A stretch of DNA of 15,266 bases from assembly GCA_030039105.1 (NCBI GenBank), contig JASHQO010000037.1, forward strand, positions 1 to 15,266. Direction: 5' to 3'. A model generated the notes under the pieces. It ran no database searches. It saw nothing but the letters and a program-made list of their open reading frames with translations, and was not told where the DNA came from. Positions 1-6,697 of this stretch are shown one piece after another. Position 1 is the first letter of the stretch, and each line of letters starts with the position of its first letter. This DNA comes from Xanthobacteraceae bacterium. GTDB taxonomy: Bacteria > Pseudomonadota > Alphaproteobacteria > Rhizobiales > Xanthobacteraceae. A program made the translations under genes and the position numbers.

Positions 1-1
1 A

Positions 2-613
2 TCGGACAAAATCGCCTTCATCGGCGCGTCGACCGGCGGCGTCGAAGCGCTCAAGGTGGTGCTGCTCGGGCTTCCGGCCGATTGCCCGCCGGTGCTGATC
101 ACCCAGCACATGCCGGCGCGGTTCACCACTGGCTTCGCCGAGCGGCTCAATCGCGAATGTCCGATGACGGTGCACGAGGCCGCCCACGACATGCCGATCG
201 AGCACGGCCATGTCTACATCGCACCGGGATCCCATCATCTCGAAGTTGCCCGCCACGGCACCCATCACGTCTGCCGTCTGTCCGACGGCCCGACGGTCAG
301 CGGCCATCGTCCCTCGGTCGACGTGCTGTTCCGCTCGGCCGCCAGCGTCTTCGGGCGCAAGGCGGTCGGCGCAATTCTCACCGGCATGGGCAAGGACGGT
401 GCCCAGGGCCTGCTCGAGCTGCGCCGCGCCGGCGGCATCACGCTCGGTCAGGACGAGGAGACGGCGCTGATTTACGGCATGCCGCGGGTCGCCTTCGAGG
501 TCGGCGCGGTCATGCGCCAATACCCGCTCGATCGCGTGGCGGACGCGATCATCGAAGCTTGCGACGCCGAAGAGCCGCACAGCGGCCGGCGCGTCGGCGG
601 CGAGGCGGCATGA
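2..613 (+). CDS. cheB: Protein-glutamate methylesterase CheB, catalytic domain (5' end outside window)
   Basis: CheB demethylates (and deamidates) glutamyl residues on chemoreceptors during adaptation, in the cytoplasm. The reading frame is open from the window edge, so the start is missing and I cannot tell whether a receiver domain precedes it. Visible residues are the catalytic domain: the nucleophile motif GASTGG (Ser codon at 29-31), the QHMP motif with the catalytic His (107-109), and GMGKDGA with the catalytic Asp (395-397). Together these form the Ser-His-Asp triad of the family. Spacing and domain length match a complete catalytic domain. The stop overlaps a mini-ORF start (ATGA at 610-613), so it is the first visible gene of the chemotaxis operon. 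Family assignment is very secure; the N-terminal architecture is unknown. Confidence 0.96.
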   Translation, partial: SDKIAFIGASTGGVEALKVVLLGLPADCPPVLITQHMPARFTTGFAERLNRECPMTVHEAAHDMPIEHGHVYIAPGSHHLEVARHGTHHVCRLSDGPTVSGHRPSVDVLFRSAASVFGRKAVGAILTGMGKDGAQGLLELRRAGGITLGQDEETALIYGMPRVAFEVGAVMRQYPLDRVADAIIEACDAEEPHSGRRVGGEAA

Positions 614-657
614 CCGTGGCAAATCGACGACGGAGCAATCTGAGGATCGTGGCATGA
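610..657 (+). CDS. 15-codon mini-ORF bridging cheB and the STAS-CheY gene
   Basis: This tiny open frame (MTVANRRRSNLRIVA) begins with an ATG overlapping the cheB stop (ATGA, 610-613). It ends with a TGA overlapping the next gene's ATG (ATGA, 654-657). Both junctions therefore have the 4-base overlap typical of translational coupling. A GAGG lies four bases before the first ATG. The peptide is basic and matches nothing I recognise. It may serve only to carry ribosomes across the gap, or the overlaps may be chance. The frame and overlaps are seen directly; translation is inferred. Confidence 0.3.
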   Translation: MTVANRRRSNLRIVA

Positions 658-1520
658 GCGACGGGAGTACATCACGGCTGAGATTGCCGGGCGTGCTGGA
701 TATGGCCGCGGCCGAAGGCTTCCTCGGCACCATGCGCGACCTGCTGCAGTCCGCATCGCCGGCCGTCATCGACGCCTCCGCGGTCGAGACACTGACGCTG
801 CCGTGCATGCAAATCATCCTAGCGGCGCTACACAGTCACGATCGGATCGTCATCGAGCAGCCGTCGGAAGCTTTCATCAGCGCCTTCGCCGATCTCGGCC
901 TCGATTGGAGATCGCGCTGCATGACTGACGCGAGCGAGCCGGACGATCAGATTGCGGACGATGAGGCGACCGCGGCGGACGCGCAGCCCGCCGGGCAGGA
1001 TATTGCACCGGATACACAGGCCGCAGTCGACCAGGATGTCGCGCCGCAGATGCAGGCCGCGGCTCAACAGGGCATCGCGTCAGAGTCGCAAACCAGAGAT
1101 AGCGAGCCAGTCGACGCTGCCATTGGCCGCGCCGCACCAGAGGAGCCCGTGATGGCCAAACGCATTTTGACGATCGACGACTCCAAGACTATTCGCGACA
1201 TGCTGCTGCTGACGCTCAACGAAGCCGGCTTCGAGGTGCTGCAGGCCGTCGACGGCCAAGACGGGCTCGACATGCTCGACAGGGAACAGCGCGTCGACGT
1301 CGTCGTCACCGACATCAACATGCCGCGCATGGATGGCTACGAAGTGATCCGGCAGATGCGCAAGAACGCCGCGTACAAGGCCACGCCGATCCTGGTGCTC
1401 ACCACCGAAAGCGAAGCGGCGAAGCGCAACATCGCGCGCGAGGCCGGCGCTACCGGATGGATGGTCAAGCCGTTCGATCCCGACCGCTTGGTCGCAACCA
1501 TCAACAAGGTGGCGCCCTAG
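654..1520 (+). CDS. STAS domain - linker - CheY receiver fusion protein
   Basis: The 288-residue product starts with a STAS domain (about 1-90; DASAVETL and PCMQIIL are typical of STAS proteins beside che genes). An acidic Ala/Gln-rich linker (about 92-166) follows, then a complete CheY receiver (167-288). The receiver has the acidic pair IDD, phospho-acceptor Asp220 in TDINMP, the conserved Thr in LVLTT and the Lys in MVKPF. ATG 654 is chosen because GAGGA precedes it by seven bases and it overlaps the mini-ORF stop. Met167 also has a strong ribosome-binding site, so free CheY may be made from the same gene. In many relatives the STAS and CheY parts are separate genes. CheA encoded next is the likely phosphodonor. 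The STAS role (anti-sigma or adaptor-like binding) is inferred. Confidence 0.88.
   Translation: MSDGSTSRLRLPGVLDMAAAEGFLGTMRDLLQSASPAVIDASAVETLTLPCMQIILAALHSHDRIVIEQPSEAFISAFADLGLDWRSRCMTDASEPDDQIADDEATAADAQPAGQDIAPDTQAAVDQDVAPQMQAAAQQGIASESQTRDSEPVDAAIGRAAPEEPVMAKRILTIDDSKTIRDMLLLTLNEAGFEVLQAVDGQDGLDMLDREQRVDVVVTDINMPRMDGYEVIRQMRKNAAYKATPILVLTTESEAAKRNIAREAGATGWMVKPFDPDRLVATINKVAP
993..1100 (+). repeat. Three degenerate 36-base (12-residue) tandem repeats in the STAS-CheY linker
   Basis: Residues 114-149 read as three related 12-residue units: GQDIAPDTQAAV, DQDVAPQMQAAA and QQGIASESQTRD. They share a Q-(D/G)-(I/V)-A core. The units sit in the low-complexity linker between the two domains and suggest that the linker grew by in-frame duplication. 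The third unit is the most diverged. Confidence 0.6.
1139..1154 (+). promoter_or_regulatory. Internal ribosome-binding site and start codon for stand-alone CheY
   Basis: AGAGGAG (1139-1145) lies six bases before an in-frame ATG at 1152. From there a 122-residue protein beginning MAKRILTIDD could be made, exactly the length and start of a typical single-domain CheY. The site sits at the linker/receiver boundary. It could drive a second product from 1152 to 1520, or it may be the relic of a formerly separate cheY. Confidence 0.55.
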
Positions 1521-1550
1521 GCGTCGGATCGGCACCGCGAAAGCAAGATT

Positions 1551-3731
1551 ATGGCGAGCCTCGAACAACTGAAGCTGACCTTCTTCGATGAGTGCAGCGA
1601 AGCGCTGCAGCAGATCGAAGCGGGTCTCACCGACATCCGCGAGGGTGCCGGCGGCGAAGACACGATCAACGCCGTGTTCCGCTCGGTGCACTCGGTCAAG
1701 GGCGGCGCCGGCATTTTCGGCTTCGACGGGCTGGTCAGTTTCGCCCATGTGTTCGAGACCGTGCTCGATGCCATGCGCAGCGGCAAGCTCGCGGCAACCC
1801 CGGACGTGGTTGATGTCCTGCTTCCGGCCAACGACGTGCTGACGGATCTGGTCGGGATGTCACGATCCGGCGAGGCGATCCCGCCCGACCTCGGCAGTGA
1901 ATCTCGCGCGGCGCTCGAGCACTTGCTGCACGGCAGCGGCGCCGAAGGTGACGCCGGCGACGCCGCGGCGGCGCCGGCGGATTTCGAGGGCCTCGATTTC
2001 ATGCCGGTCCGCATCGACGACTTCGATAACGGTGACGACGGCGCCGAAGCGAGCTATCGCATCGTGTTCCGGCCTAAGCCGGAGCTGCTGCAAAAGGCCA
2101 ACGAGCCGCTCTACATCGTGCGTGAGCTGCGCAAGCTCGGCGAGCTCGATCTCGTCGCCGAATGCGACCGGTTGCCGCCGCTCGCCGAGCTTGAGCACGA
2201 CCGACCCTATATCGGCTGGACCGGAACGCTGAAGACATCGGCCAAGCGCGAACAGATCGACGAGGTATTCGAATTCGTGGTCGATGACTGCGAGCTCACG
2301 ATCGAGAAGCTCGGCACGACGTCGGATGCGCCGACCGATCCAAGTCCGGTGAAAGAGATCGCCGAGACCGCCGCGCCGCCGCTGCAGCCGGCCATGCCGG
2401 CAGCCGGTCATCCGACCGAAGCCGAGGCGCGCAATGGCGCCGCCAATGCCGGTGCCGCTCGCGCGGCCGCGGCGGCGCCGCCGCGGGCGACTGCAGCAAA
2501 GGCGGCACCTGTCGGCGCCACCACCACCCGGGTTGAGCTGGAAAAGATCGACCGCGTGGTGAACATGGTCGGCGAGCTTGTCATCGCTCAGGCCATGCTC
2601 GGTCAGGTCGTGCACACCCTGCCGGAGGACGTTAGCGGCCGGCTGACCCAGGTGCTCGACGAGGTCGTGCATCACACCCGCGAGCTCAAAGACAGCGTGA
2701 TGTCGATGAGGGCGCAGGCGGTGAACGCGGTGTTTCAGCGCATGCCGCGCCTGGTGCGCGAGCTTGCCACCAAAACGGCGAAAAAGGTCCGCTTGGAAAT
2801 GGCCGGCGAGAACACCGAGGTCGACCGTTCGATCATCGAGCGGCTCGGCGACCCACTCACCCACATCATCCGCAACTCGATCGATCACGGCATCGAAGCG
2901 CCGGCCGATCGCGCGGCCATCGGCAAGCCGGAAGAGGGCACGATCCGGCTGTCGGCCGAGCATCGCGGCGGCCGCATCGTCATCGAGATCAAGGACGATG
3001 GCGCCGGCATCAATTCCGAGCGCGTGCTGAAGAAGGCGAAGGATCGCGGCTTGGTCAACGCTGACGCCACTTTGAGCGACGACGAAATCAACAACCTGAT
3101 CTTTCTGCCTGGCTTCTCCACCGCCGAAAAGGTGTCCGATATTTCCGGCCGTGGCGTCGGCATGGACGTGGTCCGGCGCAACATCCAGGACGTCGGCGGT
3201 CGCATCTCGCTGAAATCGGACCGCGGCCGCGGCATGACCATCCAGCTCGCGTTGCCGCTGACGCTGGCCGTGATGGACGGCATGGTGATCCGCGTCGGGG
3301 TCGAGACCTATGTGATGCCGATGTCGGCGATCGTCGAATGCCTGAGGCCGCCGGCATCGGACATCCACAATCTGATCGGAACGCCGGGCATGCTGAAATT
3401 GCGCGGCAACCTGGTGCCTTTGGTCCAACTGTGCGAGCTGCTCGATATCAGCTCGACGGCGACGGCCTCCGACGAGCGGGTAGTCATCATCACCGATGCG
3501 GGCGAGGGCGCCCGGTTCGGCATCCTCGTCGACGAATTGTGCGGACATCAGCAGGTCGTCGTGAAGAGCATCGAAGAAAGCTACGGCTCGGTGCCCGGTA
3601 TTGCCGGTGCCACCATCCTGGGCAACGGCCGGGTCGCGTTCATTCTCGACGTCGAGAAGCTGTCCGATATCGCATCGAGCCGCAACGGCCAGGCCGAGTT
3701 GGCCGTCACTCGCATCGCTAGTAGAGGATAG
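1551..3731 (+). CDS. cheA: Chemotaxis histidine kinase CheA
   Basis: CheA autophosphorylates under receptor control and passes phosphate to CheY and CheB. The 726-residue protein shows all the expected parts. There is an N-terminal HPt domain with phospho-acceptor His47 in HSVKGGAG. A middle alpha/beta segment (about 175-265) is in the place of the response-regulator-binding P2 domain. An Ala/Pro-rich linker (about 270-320) follows, then the dimerisation helices (from about 324, VELEKIDRVVNMVGELV). The HATPase domain has the N box HIIRNSIDHG (438-447), G1 DDGAG (482-486) and G2 GRGVGMD (533-539). A C-terminal CheW-like domain (about 590-720) binds adaptor and receptor. It starts 30 bases after the STAS-CheY stop, with only a weak Shine-Dalgarno before ATG 1551. 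No broken motif is seen. Confidence 0.97.
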   Translation: MASLEQLKLTFFDECSEALQQIEAGLTDIREGAGGEDTINAVFRSVHSVKGGAGIFGFDGLVSFAHVFETVLDAMRSGKLAATPDVVDVLLPANDVLTDLVGMSRSGEAIPPDLGSESRAALEHLLHGSGAEGDAGDAAAAPADFEGLDFMPVRIDDFDNGDDGAEASYRIVFRPKPELLQKANEPLYIVRELRKLGELDLVAECDRLPPLAELEHDRPYIGWTGTLKTSAKREQIDEVFEFVVDDCELTIEKLGTTSDAPTDPSPVKEIAETAAPPLQPAMPAAGHPTEAEARNGAANAGAARAAAAAPPRATAAKAAPVGATTTRVELEKIDRVVNMVGELVIAQAMLGQVVHTLPEDVSGRLTQVLDEVVHHTRELKDSVMSMRAQAVNAVFQRMPRLVRELATKTAKKVRLEMAGENTEVDRSIIERLGDPLTHIIRNSIDHGIEAPADRAAIGKPEEGTIRLSAEHRGGRIVIEIKDDGAGINSERVLKKAKDRGLVNADATLSDDEINNLIFLPGFSTAEKVSDISGRGVGMDVVRRNIQDVGGRISLKSDRGRGMTIQLALPLTLAVMDGMVIRVGVETYVMPMSAIVECLRPPASDIHNLIGTPGMLKLRGNLVPLVQLCELLDISSTATASDERVVIITDAGEGARFGILVDELCGHQQVVVKSIEESYGSVPGIAGATILGNGRVAFILDVEKLSDIASSRNGQAELAVTRIASRG

Positions 3732-3761
3732 ACGCCGCGGCCGCGTCATGAGGTTGAAGTG

Positions 3762-3786
3762 GCCTCTCGGAATGAGAGGCGGTTTT
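3762..3786 (+). terminator. Hairpin between cheA and the second cheY (attenuator or mRNA-processing element)
   Basis: A perfect 7-bp stem, GCCTCTC (3762-3768) and GAGAGGC (3774-3780), encloses a 5-base loop and is followed by GGTTTTC. The short T run makes it at most a weak terminator. It lies in the only sizeable gap between genes of this operon, just before the ribosome-binding site of the next gene. It could reduce read-through or protect the cheA transcript. Confidence 0.4.
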
Positions 3787-3800
3787 CAGGAGCAACGACA

Positions 3801-4190
3801 ATGCCAAGCGCAGCAGTCCTTAAGGTCCTCGTGGTCGACGATCAGAACAGCGTCCGGCAAATGACCCGCATGACGCTGGAACAGATCGGCATCCGCCACA
3901 TCCACGAAGCGGAGAATGGCAAAGCCGCCATGGACACGGCGTCATTGCAGCCGCTCGACCTGATCATCTCCGACTTCAACATGCCGGAGATGGACGGCCT
4001 GGCCCTGCTGCGCGCGGTGCGCGGCCATCCAGCGGCGCGCAAGGTGCCATTCATCCTGTTGACCGGCCGCGGCGACCGCGAACTCGTGGTCAAGGCGGCG
4101 CAGGCCGGCGCCAACAACTATCTGATCAAGCCGTTTAACGCCGATATCTTGCGTCAGAAGATCGAACAGGTGATGGGGAAGCTGTCGTAA
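3801..4190 (+). CDS. cheY: Single-domain response regulator, CheY type
   Basis: This 129-residue receiver has no output domain. It carries the acidic pair VVDDQ (Asp13, Asp14), phospho-acceptor Asp58 in SDFNMPEMDG, the switch Thr in LLTGRG and the conserved Lys in LIKPF. ATG 3801 is preferred over an upstream GTG at 3759: CAGGAG lies about nine bases upstream, the residues from 3801 match usual CheY N-termini, and the upstream start lies inside a hairpin. It follows cheA by about 70 bases and its stop overlaps the next start. CheA is the likely phosphodonor. With the STAS-linked receiver, this is the second CheY of the operon. Which one drives the motor and which acts as a phosphate sink cannot be told. 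Confidence 0.93.
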   Translation: MPSAAVLKVLVVDDQNSVRQMTRMTLEQIGIRHIHEAENGKAAMDTASLQPLDLIISDFNMPEMDGLALLRAVRGHPAARKVPFILLTGRGDRELVVKAAQAGANNYLIKPFNADILRQKIEQVMGKLS

Positions 4191-4597
4191 TGCATGCAGT
4201 GTCGGGTAGCGGTGTCGTCAAGCCTGTTGTCGATGAATTTGCCACCTTTCTTGCCGCCACCGCGACAGTGCTGCGCGAAACGGTGGCACGGTTGGAGCGA
4301 ACCACCGCGCGTATCACCGAACGGGTACGGGTGCAGCCGGGCATGCTCGACCGCGACCTCATCGTCACGCTGCAGGATTTCGACCGCCTGCAGCAGGAAT
4401 TTGCCATGTTCGTCCAGGTTCTGATGCATGCCGCGGAGAAATCCGGCGAATCCTGGCTGCGCAAGGAAGGCGGCAGTCATCCGGCCGAGGATACGATCGC
4501 GGCGGTGTCGGTGGCCGACCTCAAGGAGCGGCTGAAGCGCCATCTTGAGGACACGCTCTTGGACATCGTGCCGGGAACAGAAGAAGTCGAGTTTTAG
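4190..4597 (+). CDS. Small helical protein of the che operon, unknown function
   Basis: I do not recognise a named family. The 135-residue product is predicted mostly helical, with long amphipathic stretches at about 15-48 and 54-85, no signal peptide and no membrane segment. Its ATG shares an A with the stop of the upstream cheY (TAATG, 4188-4192), so the two are almost certainly translationally coupled and probably act together. The helix around residues 62-71 reads QDFDRLQQEF and contains D65-x-x-x-Q69. This is the spacing of the catalytic Asp and Gln in the CheZ family of CheY phosphatases. The resemblance is short and could be chance, so a CheZ-like role is only a hypothesis. Another possibility is a scaffold or binding partner for CheY. 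Confidence 0.8.
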   Translation: MHAVSGSGVVKPVVDEFATFLAATATVLRETVARLERTTARITERVRVQPGMLDRDLIVTLQDFDRLQQEFAMFVQVLMHAAEKSGESWLRKEGGSHPAEDTIAAVSVADLKERLKRHLEDTLLDIVPGTEEVEF

Positions 4598-4634
4598 CGA
4601 CCGACATCCACGCCGGCGTTGCGCCGCGGACGAC

Positions 4635-4677
4635 CTAGAGCGGGATGAGTTTTGGTCGAATCGTCATCTCGCTCTAG
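4635..4677. repeat. Intergenic palindrome with CTAGAGCG arms
   Basis: The arms CTAGAGCGGGATGA (4635-4648) and TCATCTCGCTCTAG (4664-4677) pair at 13 of 14 positions around a 15-base loop. It lies in the gap between two converging transcription units. It resembles short palindromic intergenic repeats I associate with Bradyrhizobium-like genomes; copy number elsewhere cannot be judged here. Confidence 0.65.
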
Positions 4678-4689
4678 CCTTTTGCTTGC

Positions 4690-4759
4690 GCATGATCTTT
4701 TCTGAAACCGGTTGCCACCCTCGGATCAAGTCCGAGGGTCGGCTTTTTCGGGATCATGC
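4690..4759. repeat. Nested palindromic repeat, possibly a bidirectional terminator
   Basis: The outer arms are GCATGATC (4690-4697) and GATCATGC (4752-4759). Inside is a perfect 9-bp hairpin, ACCCTCGGA (4717-4725) and TCCGAGGGT (4731-4739), with a TCAAG loop, followed by a CTTTTTC run. It ends one base before the stop of the converging - strand gene, so transcripts from either side would contain it. A terminating role is inferred. Confidence 0.65.
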
Positions 4760-4760
4760 T

Positions 4761-5249
4761 TTAGGTCGAAACCCGTTTGACGACCTTGTGCAGGCCCTTG
4801 GTCAATTCCGGCACCTGCTCCGGCTTCATGTGACGGTAGTTCGCCTTGCGCGCCAGAGCGAGCGCATCGAGATGGCAGGCGATCGATTCCACGTTGCAGG
4901 CGCTGCCGGTCTCGATCGCCTCCAGCATATCGCACAGCGAATTGGCGATGAAGGCCAGGAGCTCGAACCCCAGCGTCGTCGCGCTGTCACGCCATTCGTG
5001 GCTCCGGCGATTGGCGTCTGCGGCCCAGTCAGCCCCGGCGGCGCCGGTCTCGACGTTCTTGATCAGCGTCGCGAATTCCTGCAGCTCGCCGTCGAGCCAG
5101 TCGTCGAACTGGGGCTTGAGCTGCTCGATCTGCAGGTTGGCCTGCTTGATCGCCTTGTCGCGTGGCACGCCGCCCTTGCGGCGCGCCATCTTTTGGAACC
5201 GCGTGTCGACGTGAAACTCGCGTGCTTCCGGGTGGCTCGGCTTCGTCAT
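4761..5249 (-). CDS. Helical protein of unknown function coupled to a receiver gene
   Basis: I cannot name the family. The 162-residue cytoplasmic protein begins with a conserved-looking block, FHVDTRFQKMARRKGG (about 12-27). It continues as helices with many acidic residues and ends in a basic segment (GLHKVVKRVST). There is no signal peptide or membrane segment. The ATG (5247-5249) shares its A with the TGA of the upstream receiver gene, so the two are translationally coupled. By position it is a candidate partner or output of that receiver. His and Arg residues in the C-terminal helices (ACHLDALALARK) vaguely recall an HPt-like helix, but no convincing HPt motif is present. The gene converges on the che operon and stops at a palindromic repeat. 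Confidence 0.82.
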   Translation of the reverse strand: MTKPSHPEAREFHVDTRFQKMARRKGGVPRDKAIKQANLQIEQLKPQFDDWLDGELQEFATLIKNVETGAAGADWAADANRRSHEWRDSATTLGFELLAFIANSLCDMLEAIETGSACNVESIACHLDALALARKANYRHMKPEQVPELTKGLHKVVKRVST

Positions 5250-5836
5250 CAATCTTGTCCCGTGCGGACCGCGCTGAACAGGCTGTCGATATCGTTCTGC
5301 GCCAGCGCCGGTCCGGTCTCCGCGGCGACTTCGATGATTTGATCGCTTTTGCGCCGACCGACGCCCCCCGGATAGCCTTCGATCTTGAAGCGGCGGTCCG
5401 GCCCGAAATAGGTCCCGGTGTCGATGAACTTGCGGGGGTTGAATGCGATCCAGGTCAGGCGATCGTAGAGCGCTGCCGGCGATATCGGCTTGGCGATCAC
5501 CATGTTGGCGCCGGCGTCGCGGGCGCGCTTGATGGTGGTTTCGCGCGAGTCGTTCGACATCATGAGGATCGGCATAGTACGATGCTCGTTGTCGGCCTTG
5601 CCGCGGATGGCGCGCGTCAGCGGCAGGCCGCCGTGCGGTGGCAGCCACAGGTCGCAGATCATGATGTCGATGCGCTGTCCGGTCAGCGCATGCAGCACGC
5701 CGACGGAGTTGCGCACTTCCAGCACCTTGCTGGAGCCGAAGCCACGCAGCATGCTGTGGATCAGCATTGATATGTACGAGCTTGGATCGGCGACCAGAAT
5801 CACCAGATCCCGCAGATTCATCTCGGCCTGAGCCAC
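5249..5836 (-). CDS. Variant response regulator receiver with GPDRR-type C-terminal tail
   Basis: The 195-residue product has a receiver domain at about 10-135. It has phospho-acceptor Asp62 in ICDLWLPPHGG, the switch Ser in LMMSND and the conserved Lys in VIAKPIS. The usual acidic pair is reduced to Ala16-Asp17 (VADPSS), which may alter metal binding. After it comes a short tail containing FIDTGTYFGPDRRFK and then GRRKSD, a pattern seen after receivers and sensor domains in alphaproteobacteria; no DNA-binding domain follows. I chose GTG 5836 because AAGGGG lies four bases upstream. ATG 5821 is a good alternative, and an ATG at 5932 looks too early. It probably takes phosphate from a hybrid or CheA-like kinase. 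Confidence 0.85.
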   Translation of the reverse strand: MAQAEMNLRDLVILVADPSSYISMLIHSMLRGFGSSKVLEVRNSVGVLHALTGQRIDIMICDLWLPPHGGLPLTRAIRGKADNEHRTMPILMMSNDSRETTIKRARDAGANMVIAKPISPAALYDRLTWIAFNPRKFIDTGTYFGPDRRFKIEGYPGGVGRRKSDQIIEVAAETGPALAQNDIDSLFSAVRTGQD

Positions 5837-6221
5837 GGTGCCCCTTCGGATGCTGTGCTGACGAACCGCGCCGCCCTGCTCAGTATTTTTTTGCGAAAGA
5901 TGAACTAGCGAACGAATCCATCCGATTCGCAAATTTATGCCCAGGTCTTTTTGCTTAATCGAAAACGATAAAGTCGAATAATAAACGATGCGAAGCGCCG
6001 CTGCGGAATTGTCGCCTTTGCGCCACCGGAGGCTGCGGCGACATATTCGATCTTTGGCGATATTGTTATTCTGGAATAAGGGAAAAGCGGCTTCACATTA
6101 ATGCGCGTTTTACTCGCAATCTTCAGGATGCCTTGGCGTCGATCTAGCGCATCATCTGCGCAGTCCCGGCTTTGACGTTAATCAGTACTGGCAATGATCA
6201 GGGCCTGGATTTGCCCCCTTT
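5837..6221. other. Gene-free AT-rich spacer, probable promoter region of the - strand receiver operon
   Basis: No convincing gene is seen on either strand. The part from about 5880 to 6120 is clearly richer in A and T than its surroundings (TTTTTTT near 5885, AATAATAAACG near 5977). A small inverted repeat, CGAATC-CATCC-GATTCG, lies at 5913-5929, about 80 bases before the receiver start, and could be an operator or leader hairpin. I could not settle on -35/-10 boxes. Confidence 0.4.
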
Positions 6222-6616
6222 TCAGGCCGGACAAAAGAACGTCCCTTCCACCTCGACAATGTCATCCTGATTAAGCCGGCGCGCCTCGACGATGGTGCGC
6301 GGCGGGTAGGGCGCAACCCAAAACTCCTCTTGGATCTTATTCACCAGGGGCCGATGGCGGTCCAAGTCGGTGACATGATCGCCAGCCATACCGCATCGCG
6401 CAAGCTGCCGCCGGCCGCACGGACGACGATCTGCATGCTCAGAAATGCCTGCCGCACCCGCGCCTCGTCGTCGTTGACGAGCGTGTTGGTTGCGGGATCG
6501 ATGCCGCGCATGCCGACGACAAAGATAAAATCTCCGGCCCGCACGCCCAGGCTCCACGGGCCGGTCGGCGTGATGGCGTTGGGCGGCGCGAGAAATTCGA
6601 TCCGATCGCGCGGCAT
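6222..6616 (-). pseudogene. RidA/YjgF/YER057c-family gene broken by a frameshift
   Basis: RidA-family proteins are about 130 residues long and hydrolyse reactive enamine/imine intermediates. From ATG 6616 (AGGA nine bases upstream) the product reads MPRDRIEFLAPPNA and continues through GVRAGDFIFVVGMRGIDP up to VWLAIM. That frame then ends early, with the TGA at 6341-6343. The rest of the family pattern continues in the next frame: VTDLDRHRPLVNKIQEEF, then PPRTIVEARRL with the family's conserved Arg, and a VEVEGTFFCPA end. The join is around 6372-6380 and fits loss of one base. Total length across both frames is normal. Only this lesion is seen, so a recent mutation or a sequencing error are both possible. 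Confidence 0.78.
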
Positions 6617-6697
6617 TGCAGTGATCCTGATGCCATCACGCGGCGAATGCTGGCATCATACGGGCTCGCGCGGCTAGAGCGCAAAAGGTCGAAAATC

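Noticed and set aside
1860..3749. Long antisense open frame (629 codons) opposite cheA
   Set aside because: It mirrors cheA codon bias in GC-rich DNA, with His/Asp/Arg-rich low-complexity translation and no family motif.
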